A stretch of 64,000 nt of DNA from Microbacterium sp. SMR1 (GCF_003289625.1 NZ_QMBN01000004.1:62001-126000), one strand, 5' to 3'; shown: positions 33,634 to 42,542, numbered from the stretch's first letter. The notes: generated by a model not told the origin, from the letters alone. Made by a program: numbers and translations.

Positions 33634-35006
33634 GCGCCACCCTCCGCCTCGCCGGCCCCCTGCACGACGGGCTGGTGGCCATGGCCACCAGCCCGATCGA
33701 GACGGGCGCCGTGCTCCTCGCCCACCAGCTCGTCACCGACACCGGCGAGGTCATCCTCCTCGGCGACGAACTCATCGCCGTCCCCGACGACGCCTACGAG
33801 GTCCGCACCGACCGCGCACTGCAGATCACCTCCGACGGGTACATCCACGCCCTCAAGACCGCACGCGATCGTGGCGCGATCGCGCTGTGGGTCCACAGTC
33901 ACCCGGGCGACCGTGCGATCCCCCGCCCCAGCATCCACGACCGCGGCGTCAACGATCAGCTCGAGCCGCTGTTCGGCGACCGCACCGAGACCGACCAGTA
34001 CGGGTACCTCGTGGTCAGCCACGACAGCGGTGCTCTGACCTTCACCGGCGAGCTTAGCGGGCATATCACCACCCCGATCACGCGGCTGTCCGGGATCGGG
34101 GAGCGGTGGATCTTCCGTCCCGCCTACGACTCCCCCGCGGGGGCAGACCGCGCCCTGTTCGACCGGAACATCCGCGCGTTCGGCGACGGCATTCAGAACA
34201 CCATCAGCAGCCTCACCGTCGCAATCGTGGGCGCCGGGGGCACCGGCTCGGCCACCGCCGAGCAACTCGCCCGCCTCGGCGTTCGGTCCTTCATACTGAT
34301 CGACCCCGACACCCTCTCCGACTCCAACACGACCCGCGTCTACGGCTCCACCCCCGCCGACGTCGGCCGGACCAAGGTCGATGTCCTCGGCGACCACCTC
34401 GAACGCATCGCCGACGGGGTGCACACCACTCGCATCCAGGGCACCATCCTCACCGAACGCATCGCCCGCGCTCTCATTGGCGCCGACGTCGTGTTCGGCT
34501 GCACCGACGACAACGCCGGGCGTCTCCGGCTGTCTCGCCTGCCGTACTACTACCTCATCCCCGTGATCGACTGCGGCGTCCAGCTCCCCGCCGACGAGCA
34601 CGGCATCATCGCCGGCGTCTTCGGCCGAGCGACCACCTTGCACCCGGGCGCCGCCTGCCTCACCTGCCGGGACCGGATCGACTTCGCCCTCGCCGAAGCC
34701 GAGACGCGCTCCGCAGATGAGCAGCAGCGCCTCGAGAAGGAGGGCTACGCCCCGGCCCTGCCCGGAGTGGAACCGGCCGTGGTCACCTTCACCACCCTCG
34801 TCGCGGCGACCGCCGTGAGCGAGCTGTTGGAACGCCTCGTCGGCTACGGCGATACCCCCACCCCGTCCGAACTGATCCTCTACATCCACGACCGCACCCT
34901 CCGCGGCAACATCGAGGACCCGCACCCCGGGCACTACTGCGACCCGACCACCCGGCGGGTCGGAACCGACCGTGACATGTTCCTGGGGCTGAATTGGACC
35001 TCCTGA
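33630..35006 (+). CDS. JAB protease-E1 (ThiF) fusion
   Basis: 458 residues. N-terminal JAB/JAMM metalloprotease: Glu24, HSHP (His89, His91), Ser101 and Asp104 are all present, so it should be active and could process or remove the Ubl. C-terminal E1: VAIVGAGGTGSATAEQLARL (ATP loop about 198-206), ILIDPDTLSDSNTTR (Asp225, Arg236), GCTDD (290-294) and HPGAACLTCRDRID (Cys343, Cys346 candidate catalytic or zinc residues). The fused architecture is known in prokaryotic ubiquitin-like loci. It sits in a five-gene overlapping operon. Confidence 0.88.
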   Translation: MSATLRLAGPLHDGLVAMATSPIETGAVLLAHQLVTDTGEVILLGDELIAVPDDAYEVRTDRALQITSDGYIHALKTARDRGAIALWVHSHPGDRAIPRPSIHDRGVNDQLEPLFGDRTETDQYGYLVVSHDSGALTFTGELSGHITTPITRLSGIGERWIFRPAYDSPAGADRALFDRNIRAFGDGIQNTISSLTVAIVGAGGTGSATAEQLARLGVRSFILIDPDTLSDSNTTRVYGSTPADVGRTKVDVLGDHLERIADGVHTTRIQGTILTERIARALIGADVVFGCTDDNAGRLRLSRLPYYYLIPVIDCGVQLPADEHGIIAGVFGRATTLHPGAACLTCRDRIDFALAEAETRSADEQQRLEKEGYAPALPGVEPAVVTFTTLVAATAVSELLERLVGYGDTPTPSELILYIHDRTLRGNIEDPHPGHYCDPTTRRVGTDRDMFLGLNWTS

Positions 35007-35326
35007 ACCGGTTCCGATACTGGCGGCGATGGAAAGTCGGTCTGCACGTCGATTCCGTCAACGACGTTCCGACCCGCCTCCGCCGCCGACAGGCCGCCAT
35101 CGTCGGCACCAGCCACCAGAAATGGCTCGCCTTCGACTGCCCCTGCGGAAACGGGCACCGGGTGCTCCTCAACCTGGACGACAACCGCTACCCTCAGTGG
35201 CGCATCGCCAGTGAGCTTCCGCTCACACTCATACCCAGCGTCGACGAAGAAAGCGCCGCTGGTCACTGTCACTACATCGTGCGCAACGGACGCATCCGAT
35301 GGGTCGAACGAAAGGGCCGCCGATGA
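34994..35326 (+). CDS. DUF6527-like zinc-binding protein
   Basis: 110 residues from TTG 34994, overlapping the E1 end by 13 bp. The core KWLAFDCPCGNGHRVLLNLD holds C-x-C-x2-H-type metal ligands, followed by RYPQWRIASELPLTL and a late GHCHYIVRNGRIRWV. Small proteins with this CPCG-GH motif are commonly the last or next gene of E2/E1 loci. Role unknown; possibly substrate adaptor. Its stop overlaps the next start (ATGA). Confidence 0.7.
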   Translation: MDLLNRFRYWRRWKVGLHVDSVNDVPTRLRRRQAAIVGTSHQKWLAFDCPCGNGHRVLLNLDDNRYPQWRIASELPLTLIPSVDEESAAGHCHYIVRNGRIRWVERKGRR

Positions 35327-36264
35327 CCACCGAGCCGAATCCTGGCGAGGGCGAGAAGCCCGAAACTTTCGTCCCGACACCGGTTCCGACCCCTGAGCCA
35401 ACCCCAGGCCCGCGTATCCCCTCAAAGACCCCTCTCTACGAGGCGATGAACGCTGCCCGCTACGCGCGCCAGGCCCTCATCAAAGAGATTGAGAAGCTCA
35501 CCGAGACCAGCCTGATCTGCTACGTCTCCCCGAACTCCGAGATCGAGCGAGACGATGTCACCGCCATGGTCGACCTTCTGCACAACACGGTCCCGGGCGC
35601 CCCCATCGATCTGATGCTGCACTCACCAGGCGGAGACATCGACGCCGCTGAGAAGCTGATCACCCTCATCCGCAAACGAGCCGGCACCGCACCCGTCAGA
35701 GTGATCGTGCCTGACTACGCCAAGAGCGCCGCCACCCTCATCGCCCTCGGCGCCGACGCCATCCTCATGTCCGACTCGTCAGAACTCGGCGCCATCGACC
35801 CCCAGGTGGACCTCCCCAACGGCAAGGGGCACCTCCAAACCGTCTCCGCACAGGGCTACCTCGACGCGTTCAACAAGTGGGCGAAGATGCTCCGCGAGAA
35901 CCCCACCGATCCCGTCGCCCGCCTGATGCTCGACAAGATGGAACCGAGCACCATCCATCGGTTGGAGCAAGCTACGACGCGGTCGCGAAAGATCGCGGCC
36001 GCCCTCCTGGGGACGGGCATGATCAAAGACGAGGCCGATGCAAGCGCGATCGTGGACGACCTCAGCAATACCGACAAGTGGCACTCCCACGGACAGATGA
36101 TCCCCCAAGAAGCGCTGCTCAAGCTCGGGCTGAGCGTCAAATACCTTGCCCCACACGACCAGCAGTGGCAGCTCTACTGGCGCCTTTTCTGCCTCCAGAT
36201 CACGGCGGCCAACGGTTCTGTCAAGCTCTTCGAGGGGTCCTACGCTTCGCTCGCGTTGCCGTAG
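35323..36264 (+). CDS. SDH/ClpP-like serine protease
   Basis: 313 residues. A Pro/Thr-rich N-terminus (about 10-35) precedes a ClpP/crotonase-fold core: IDLMLHSPGGDIDAAEKLIT (oxyanion SPGGD at 101-105), VIVPDYAKSAATLIALGADA (nucleophile Ser135) and SDSSELGAIDPQVD. This is the SDH/SppA-like family (serine dehydrogenase proteinase). A later helical part ends with LPHDQQW-like residues. As last gene of the Ubl operon it is a second, serine-type peptidase that may mature the Ubl or degrade tagged proteins. Confidence 0.82.
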   Translation: MTTEPNPGEGEKPETFVPTPVPTPEPTPGPRIPSKTPLYEAMNAARYARQALIKEIEKLTETSLICYVSPNSEIERDDVTAMVDLLHNTVPGAPIDLMLHSPGGDIDAAEKLITLIRKRAGTAPVRVIVPDYAKSAATLIALGADAILMSDSSELGAIDPQVDLPNGKGHLQTVSAQGYLDAFNKWAKMLRENPTDPVARLMLDKMEPSTIHRLEQATTRSRKIAAALLGTGMIKDEADASAIVDDLSNTDKWHSHGQMIPQEALLKLGLSVKYLAPHDQQWQLYWRLFCLQITAANGSVKLFEGSYASLALP

Positions 36265-36355
36265 CGAGGGGCGTGCAAGGTCGACGACGTCCAACGACCT
36301 CTCAGAGCGGCCGCCTGTCCGCACCGGGCGTCACTCCCCCCATTGAAGACGGCGG

Positions 36356-36406
36356 TTGACACGGTAGACGTGCCCGCGCATACTGGGTGGTAGACATGGT
36401 AGACAT
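36356..36406 (+). promoter_or_regulatory. consensus promoter and GGTAGACAT operator of the RES toxin-antitoxin pair
   Basis: TTGACA (36356-36361) and CATACT (36379-36384) are 17 bp apart. GGTAGACAT occurs twice in tandem (36389-36397, 36398-36406) with a third variant GGTAGACGT at 36363, fitting autoregulation by the antitoxin. The ribosome site ATGGAGG follows. Confidence 0.7.
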
Positions 36407-36415
36407 GGAGGAACG

Positions 36416-36967
36416 GTGACTACTCTCGCACCCGAGGACCCGCAACGGCGCCAGGAAGAGCAGGCCGCGAAGGTTCTGAAAGACCTGTTCGGGAGCAAGG
36501 TCGACGCCCTCGTCCGAGGCGGAGTGAAGATCAGTGTCATCACCAAGCCCGAGACCGTCATCCAGGACATCGTCGACCGCCTCGCCGTGACAACGAGCCC
36601 CTGGGCCGACATCATCGGACCCTGCTACACCAGCGGCAGCCTCCAGCGCGAGCTCGGTGTCGAGCGTGGCGCCATCTCGAAGGCAGTGAAAGAGCGCCGC
36701 GCCCTCCGGCTGCCGACCGCCGACGGCGACAACCTCTACCCAGCCTTCCAAGTCCGCAACCACCGGCTCGTACCGGGGTTGAACAAGGTCCTTGCCGTGC
36801 TGCAGACCGGGATCGACGACCCGTGGACGTGGGCGCAGTGGCTCAACACTCCCCTGACTGACGACAACGGTCAGGACCTGCCTCGCGCTATCGATCTCCT
36901 CGCAGCGGGCGAACTAGACGCCGTGCTCACAGAAGCACGTCACGACGCCGCGGCCTGGGCCGCGTGA
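36416..36967 (+). CDS. Xre/MbcA/ParS-type antitoxin
   Basis: 183 residues, GTG start. N-terminal helices, then an HTH-like segment SGSLQRELGVERGAISKAVK (about 78-97), and a C-terminal toxin-binding domain with LVPGLNKVLAVLQTGIDDPW, WAQWLNTPL and RAIDLLAAGELDAVL, the MbcA/ParS pattern. Overlaps the RES gene by GTGA. It should neutralise the RES toxin and repress the promoter through the GGTAGACAT repeats. Confidence 0.78.
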   Translation: MTTLAPEDPQRRQEEQAAKVLKDLFGSKVDALVRGGVKISVITKPETVIQDIVDRLAVTTSPWADIIGPCYTSGSLQRELGVERGAISKAVKERRALRLPTADGDNLYPAFQVRNHRLVPGLNKVLAVLQTGIDDPWTWAQWLNTPLTDDNGQDLPRAIDLLAAGELDAVLTEARHDAAAWAA

Positions 36968-37581
36968 CCGCCTCGCAAGCCGCCCCGGCCGCCGGGGCTA
37001 CCCTCAGCGCCTTCCCCGAGGTCACCGTCCCCGCAGGGACAGCCATGTACCGCTCGCACAGCACCAGTCGCGGCGCCTGGTACTTCGACAACGGCTTCGA
37101 GGGACGGTTCAACCTGCACGGGGCCCGCGGGACGTGCTGCACCGCGTCGAGCGTGGACACTGCCGTGCGCGAGAAAGTGCGTGGCCGGGCGTCACGCACA
37201 GGAGTCGTCTCCCGAGACCTCGCCGACTCGTTCGTCGTGTCCATCGTTACCGCCCCGACGGAGCACCGTTGTGCTGCCGTGAGCCATGTCGACGCCGCAA
37301 AGCACGGCATCGTGCGCGAGCTGACGACGATGGCGGACTACTCGGTGCCTCAGGCCTGGGCGAAGGCATTCGAGGACGCTGGCTTCGACGGGGTGTTCTA
37401 CGCCTCGGCGTTCACCACCGGCGAACCAGCCGCTTACGCGCTCTTCGGTGACGCGGGCGTACCGGACCCGAGCGCGGGTCACACAGCAGCCCACTACATG
37501 AGCGGTGAAGAGGCCTGCAAAGACCTCGGTTGGACCGTTGCCGATAGGCCTGTCAGGGGGAACATGACGGTCATTGGCTGA
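36964..37581 (+). CDS. RES-domain toxin
   Basis: 205 residues. The RES fold is recognised from AMYRSHSTSRGAWYFDNG, GRFNLHGARGTCCTASSVDT with AVREKV, and FDGVFYASAF: the conserved Arg, Glu and Ser are present. RES toxins (MbcT, Res) destroy NAD+, which is the likely activity. Cognate antitoxin immediately upstream with overlapping codons. The tail (about 170-205) extends beyond the core. Confidence 0.8.
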   Translation: MTASQAAPAAGATLSAFPEVTVPAGTAMYRSHSTSRGAWYFDNGFEGRFNLHGARGTCCTASSVDTAVREKVRGRASRTGVVSRDLADSFVVSIVTAPTEHRCAAVSHVDAAKHGIVRELTTMADYSVPQAWAKAFEDAGFDGVFYASAFTTGEPAAYALFGDAGVPDPSAGHTAAHYMSGEEACKDLGWTVADRPVRGNMTVIG

Positions 37582-37724
37582 CGCTCCACGGCTCGGCGGG
37601 CGTCACCGACCTCGGGATAGATCGCCGTCATGGCCGCATACGGGAAGCTGAGCCACTTTTCCCCCGCGTGCACGGCAATCCGCTGGTTCGAGGCGACCAC
37701 GCGGACAGACACCGGTCGCTGCAA
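37494..37724 (-). CDS. doubtful small ORF opposite the RES gene end
   Basis: TTG 37724 would give 76 residues; the central part VRVVASNQRIAVHAGEKWLS then FPYAAMTAIYPEVGDARRAV has protein-like character, but the 3' end overlaps the RES gene on the other strand. It may be a remnant. Low confidence. Confidence 0.22.
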   Translation of the reverse strand: MQRPVSVRVVASNQRIAVHAGEKWLSFPYAAMTAIYPEVGDARRAVERQPMTVMFPLTGLSATVQPRSLQASSPLM

Positions 37725-37984
37725 GAACGGCGCGTACTGCGCCTCGAGTCAGGCGGGTGCCAGCGGTATGTGCCCGTGACCAGGATCCAGGTGGGGGTTG
37801 TCGAGAGGGGGAAGCTTCGTCTTGGTGGCACGTCCCCTGGGGCGAGGCTGACGCTCCTCGTGATCATAGGGGCGTCTCGCAACCACAACTCTCTGCGACC
37901 GACAGCTGAGCGGTCAGCATGTGCGCAGGTTCTGGCGTATCTGCGAGCCGAGCGAGAGCCTGTGTGGCGAGGGTGCCAACGTCC

Positions 37985-38299
37985 ATGAGAACAGCGAACA
38001 TAGCGACTCTCCGGGCTCTAACGCACGCCTGGATGACTCTCGAGCTCCCCAGCGGCGAAACGATTGGCAGCGATGCTGACCTGAGCGCGTACTCGGATGG
38101 CACGACCCGATTCGATGAACTGAAAGAGGTCTACCGCCTCACCCGCGAACACAACGGCTGCGCGAGCATCACGTCCTTCATCGACGTCATAGCAGTACAA
38201 ACGGGACATCCGCTCCGGGGTCGGTTCAGCTACTGCCGACGCTGGGCAATCCTCGATGACCGATGGCTACTCATTTCGGTCAGTGTCGACGTCGGCTAG
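37985..38299 (+). CDS. hypothetical protein
   Basis: 104 residues from ATG 37985. N-terminal strand-like LTHAWMTLELPSGETIGSDA, helix RFDELKEVYRLTREHNG, and an end with DDRWLLISVSVDVG. Not recognised. Last gene of the block before the second dif-like site. Codon use fits the neighbourhood; the first residues could also start at 37919 but look non-coding. Confidence 0.4.
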   Translation: MRTANIATLRALTHAWMTLELPSGETIGSDADLSAYSDGTTRFDELKEVYRLTREHNGCASITSFIDVIAVQTGHPLRGRFSYCRRWAILDDRWLLISVSVDVG

Positions 38300-38356
38300 G
38301 AACCGAAATCTCGACTACGAGCGCACCCCCTCTTCCAAACACACGAGGCGGGCCGG

Positions 38357-38385
38357 CCGTGACATAACCGACGACTATCGGTGCC
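38357..38385 (-). other. dif-like site 2 (imperfect)
   Basis: Minus strand: arm with CACCGATAG, a 7-bp centre, then TTATGTCACGG. Same orientation as site 1 but the centre is one base longer. It falls exactly between the TA/Ubl block and the TPR-PIN gene. Confidence 0.4.
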
Positions 38386-38475
38386 CTCGGCATCGGCTCT
38401 GTGTGTCCGGAGAGTGGTCGATCGTCGAAATGCATCGCCAGCGAACGCACGCTCCGCTGATGCGCTAGTGGCGCC

Positions 38476-41400
38476 CTAGGGTCGGAGGATGATCGCGGTA
38501 TATCGCGGCCTCTCGGACGCATCGAGCCCAGCCATCAACGCAAGAAGCCACCGCGTGGCGAGCATGCGGTCTGTGCTGGCAACGAATCGGAAACGGCGCT
38601 CGAGCTCGCGGACGAGCGGGTCTTCGTCGCTGGCGAGATTCAGTGCAGGGCCTGGGCTGCCTGTGCCACCGGGGCTGCCCGCGCCCGGGGGTCTGCTGGG
38701 GTTCTGCCGAGCGTCAGCGAAGCCCGCGTCCACGTACGCGAACGTCTGGGGCACAACCCACGGGGCTTTGAGGACTTTACCGGCGAGCAGCGCGAGGTTG
38801 GACGTCATAGCGTTCTCATCCGGGGAGATGCGGATCATCCAGCGCACCGTCGCTGAGATCCACCGCTCCATCCGTACTCCATCCGGGGTGTGCTGAGCTG
38901 CGTGCGAGAGCATGAAGTCGCACTTCGCTTCGGCGCGGGCGCCGTCTAGGTGCTCGACTACGCTCGCGACGTTCATTGAGGCGCCGGGCCGAAGTGTCAT
39001 AGCCCTGGCGAAGATGTCCTCATCGAAGTCGACATGTACGTACCGCTCGGCCACGAGGTGCGCTCGCACCTGTCTCACGATGTCGGACGCGAGTCGGCCG
39101 TCCTCCTCGAGGACGTCCAGTAGCGCGGGGGTCGAGAATGTCCGTACGCCAAAGTCAGCGGCCAGGATGTTCAAAGTTCGGTCATCAGACCACAGCGCTC
39201 GTACGTCGCTCGCGACAGCCGCTGCCGCGTACCAGGTGTCGTCCTTCAGCTGCTCCGCGTGATCGCGGGTGGCCGTCCGCGGGCGCTCATGCCGGACCAA
39301 GGGTCGCATCAGTTCCACGAGCGCGGACAGGCGGCTGACGTCGAGACTCGCCTCGTCTGTGAAGCGGGCCCGGAGCGCGACGGGGCCGCGCATCCCACCG
39401 GTGATCGAAGTCGCGTAGCCGAATCGCTCAGCCTGCGAAAGCCCCGAGACCGCGTCGCGAAACTGATCCGCCGAGACGCCCAGGCCGGCGAACACACCCG
39501 TGAGACCCAGCCTCAACTCCTCGGGCAGTGTCGCTAAGAAGAACAACGATGTGGTGTCCGCCACCACCGAGTTGGCGAGTGCGAGACGCGCGACGCTTCG
39601 TTCGAACTCGTCGCCTCGCGAACTGAATCTCACACCAGAGGCATGAGTCACGACGGCCTCGGCCAGGGTGCATCCGTGCGCGTAGCTGACGGTGCCTACG
39701 GGCAGGACGCCGGTGAAGATCTTCGCGTCGAACTCTGAGGTGTCCGGTCGCTCTCCCACCGCGTCGATGATTTGCGCCAACAACTTCGCCCCGGCAGCGG
39801 TATCGTCATCATCCTCGTCAATGGCTTCGAGACGCTTGATTGCCCCGTCCGGGAAGTCGCGGAAATAGTCGCTGAAGAGCGCAGCTCGCGCGAGCTGTTC
39901 GGGGTCCTGGTCTCCGCCGTCGCCGTCGGGGCGTTGCTCCTGCTGGCCGTCATCCGATTGGTCGTGTCGGGGCTCATCTGTCGGCTTTGCTACCGGGGCT
40001 CTGCGCGGCGCGATGAGCAGCCCAACGATGCGGCGTCGGATGTACTCGTCCTCCGCCCAGTCGTTGGCAATGGCGACGAGATCCGCGGTGGCGCCGACGA
40101 GCTCGCCGTACTGCTCGTAGAGACCCAGCCACACGTGGATCAGCTGACGGCGGACCGGCCGTTGTCTATCCGTCAGGGTGTCCCACGTTCTCAGAGCTAG
40201 CTCGAACTCGCCGGCGTAGTACTGGCAGGAGATGAGCGTCCAGACCGCGAGGGGGTCGTTGCTGCTTACCCGGACGAGATTCTCGGCCGCGTCGAGCGCT
40301 TTGCTCCAGATGCCGCTTGCTGAGTACAGCTCCACGAGTAGTGCATACGTCCGGGGATAGGCACCCCACTGGTGCGGGGCGTTGGCGCGAGCTTCCTCGG
40401 CGTCGTGCAGCGCTTCGTCGGGCTCATCTCGCTGCCACCGGACACGAGCCGCGGCGAGCCAAATGTCGGAGTCGTTCATTCGAGCGGCGGCAGCTTCAAG
40501 GGTGAGAGCTTGCTTCTCGGTCTCTCCCTGGGTCTGATAAATCTCACTCAGGATGAGGCTCAGATTGGCAGACGTATGCGCCGCGGCCTGCAGCCGGTCC
40601 ATACTGCCGGAGGCTCCGCTCGCGGCGTCCGCGATCAGCCGCAGATGCTCGGCGAACACCGCGTTGCCAGCAGCGCGCTGCTCCTCTGCGAAGGGGTGGG
40701 ATCTCCCGAGCCGCGCCAGCGCGAGCGCGAACGTTCCCTTTTCCTGGTAGTCGTCAGTGAGGTCGAGGGCGCTTTCGAAGTGGCGGGCAGCTGCTTCGTC
40801 GTCCTCGTCGGCCAAGGCGATCAGTGCTCGGAGGTGGCTTGCCGTCGCAGGTGCGAGGTCGGGCTCGTCAACGAGTGCTCGCCCCTGCTCTAGGTCACCG
40901 TTGTCGGCGTGCAGCAACGCCGCCGAGGCGCGGATCTTCAGGCTCGCCGCCTCCATCGGGGTCGCTTCACCATTCGGCTCAGCCGTGATCAGACTCAACG
41001 CGCGCAGCGGGTCGTTCAGCAACCGCGCGATGGTAGCTGCCAGAACGATCACGTTCACTGAATCGACTTGCCATTGCCGGAAGAGATCCCGAGCCTTGAT
41101 AAGCAGCGCGAACGCGTCAGCAGTATTGCCCGCATGCAGTGCCGTGGACTCGAACAGCTGCTGGGCGACAAGGGATTGCGCGGCGATGATGACCGCGGCG
41201 GGGCTTCCGGTCTCCTCGAAGAGCGGCAGGGCGAGTCGAACCGCCTCTGCGTGATCGTTCTGGTTTGCGGCAAATCGCGCCAGCAGCAGAGACCGCGTGG
41301 CGGTCTCTGCTGCGGTTCTCGGGTCCCACGCCTCGAGCACGTCGCGCGCTTGGTCGGTATCGCCCTTGAGCTCTAGCTGCCACCCCTTCACAAGAGCGTG

Positions 41401-42168
41401 TTCGGTGTCGCTAGGGGACTTCTGCGTGCTCTGGTGGCTGGGCTGACTGTGGATGTCCCGCTCGCTGCGTCTGAGCCACTCGCGTCGGATCTCCCAGTAG
41501 CCGAGCGGGTGGGCGCCGAGTGTGAGCGCCTTGTCCAGGAACACTGCAGCCGAGGATGCGGCGCCGGCGTCGTCGGCCAAGTCTGCTAGCCAGCACCAGA
41601 CCTGCGCCGGGGCGTCGCTGAGGAACTGTGGCTCGCGGTGTGCCCACCCATTAAGCCGTGCGCTTCGATCTGGCCCGTCGAGGAGGCCGAGCACCGTGTC
41701 GAGGCGCGGCCACACCTGCTGTGCCTCGCGCGCGGCCAGTGCTCGCGAAGGGCGCATTCCGGTCAGGCGCGTCTCCCGGAGGGTTCGGTCGTGGTCACTC
41801 GTGACGACAGCGTCTTTGACAGAATCGATGCGCTCTCGAACGGAGGCAGCGTTAGTGTTCGAGGCGACGACAGCGTCAGCCCGATCGGTGGCAGCCTGCT
41901 CGATCCAGCTGAACAGCTGGTCGCTCGTAACGGAGCTGTCTGCCGTGAACGCGTCCAGCGAATCGCGGAGCGCCGGACGCGCCGCATCGTCTCGCATCTT
42001 CTCGAGAAAATGTCTCGCATACAGATGCATCCTCAGAGCTCGAGTGTTCAACTCGAGGCCGTGCTCGCGTGCGCGCTTGCGAACGATGCGGACGACGCGC
42101 ATCTCATAGGTGACCCACTTGCCAAACCACAGCCCGGGTCCTAGTAGCGCCGATAGCCATTCAGGCAA
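38476..42168 (-). CDS. giant TPR protein with PIN-like nuclease domain
   Basis: About 1230 residues from TTG 42168, which has AAAGGGGG 4 bases upstream; an in-frame ATG at 42234 adds 22 residues that look non-coding. N-terminus: hydrophobic LPEWLSALLGPGLWFGKWV; about 130-200 helical; about 270-690 many TPR-like helix pairs (HFESALDLTDDYQEKGTFAL, YQTQGETEKQALTLEAAAAR). A Gln/Asp-rich linker (about 735-765) leads to a PIN-like domain (about 865-1020) with VVADTTSLFFLATLP and LWSDDRTLNILAADFGVR, TFSTPALLDVLEEDG. A C-terminal Pro/Gly patch and helices end it. Likely an RNA-cleaving effector with TPR sensor. Confidence 0.6.
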   Translation of the reverse strand: MPEWLSALLGPGLWFGKWVTYEMRVVRIVRKRAREHGLELNTRALRMHLYARHFLEKMRDDAARPALRDSLDAFTADSSVTSDQLFSWIEQAATDRADAVVASNTNAASVRERIDSVKDAVVTSDHDRTLRETRLTGMRPSRALAAREAQQVWPRLDTVLGLLDGPDRSARLNGWAHREPQFLSDAPAQVWCWLADLADDAGAASSAAVFLDKALTLGAHPLGYWEIRREWLRRSERDIHSQPSHQSTQKSPSDTEHALVKGWQLELKGDTDQARDVLEAWDPRTAAETATRSLLLARFAANQNDHAEAVRLALPLFEETGSPAAVIIAAQSLVAQQLFESTALHAGNTADAFALLIKARDLFRQWQVDSVNVIVLAATIARLLNDPLRALSLITAEPNGEATPMEAASLKIRASAALLHADNGDLEQGRALVDEPDLAPATASHLRALIALADEDDEAAARHFESALDLTDDYQEKGTFALALARLGRSHPFAEEQRAAGNAVFAEHLRLIADAASGASGSMDRLQAAAHTSANLSLILSEIYQTQGETEKQALTLEAAAARMNDSDIWLAAARVRWQRDEPDEALHDAEEARANAPHQWGAYPRTYALLVELYSASGIWSKALDAAENLVRVSSNDPLAVWTLISCQYYAGEFELALRTWDTLTDRQRPVRRQLIHVWLGLYEQYGELVGATADLVAIANDWAEDEYIRRRIVGLLIAPRRAPVAKPTDEPRHDQSDDGQQEQRPDGDGGDQDPEQLARAALFSDYFRDFPDGAIKRLEAIDEDDDDTAAGAKLLAQIIDAVGERPDTSEFDAKIFTGVLPVGTVSYAHGCTLAEAVVTHASGVRFSSRGDEFERSVARLALANSVVADTTSLFFLATLPEELRLGLTGVFAGLGVSADQFRDAVSGLSQAERFGYATSITGGMRGPVALRARFTDEASLDVSRLSALVELMRPLVRHERPRTATRDHAEQLKDDTWYAAAAVASDVRALWSDDRTLNILAADFGVRTFSTPALLDVLEEDGRLASDIVRQVRAHLVAERYVHVDFDEDIFARAMTLRPGASMNVASVVEHLDGARAEAKCDFMLSHAAQHTPDGVRMERWISATVRWMIRISPDENAMTSNLALLAGKVLKAPWVVPQTFAYVDAGFADARQNPSRPPGAGSPGGTGSPGPALNLASDEDPLVRELERRFRFVASTDRMLATRWLLALMAGLDASERPRYTAIILRP

Positions 42169-42465
42169 GGTGCCCCCTTTGCTCGCCTGCAACCGATCAT
42201 GACACCTGGTACTCCTCGGGCGGCGAGACGGCACCGCATCTGACCGTGCAAGGGGCGAGGAGTCGGCCTGACTGACCCTCCCGACGCCCGGAAATGCTCA
42301 GCTCGCTGGACGGAAACAGCGCATTGCCGATGCCGCAGCGCTACCTCCATGTCACATCGACGCCTTGAGTCTCGGTCTCCTCGACGGAGCTGAGCTTCCG
42401 ATTCGCCGGAGGACGTCCGCGCGTCGACTGACGCCGAGTCAACAACATGATCCCTGTGAACCAGG

Positions 42466-42492
42466 AAACTGACATAACGTTGATCGGTGGTG
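42466..42492 (-). other. dif-like site 3 (one arm shortened)
   Basis: Minus strand: TTATGTCAGTTT is identical to the XerD-like arm of site 1; the other side reads ACCGAT CAACG, three bases shorter than ACCGATAAT CGACG. It lies just beyond the 5' end of the TPR-PIN gene, closing that module. Confidence 0.4.
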
Positions 42493-42542
42493 TGTAGGGG
42501 CAAGGTTTAGACGCCCCGGGGCAACGAGCGTACCCTGATGGC

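Noticed and set aside
33588..34934. 448-residue minus-strand frame opposite the JAB-E1 gene
   Set aside because: Gly/Val/Asp-rich antisense shadow; the plus strand has all JAMM and E1 motifs.
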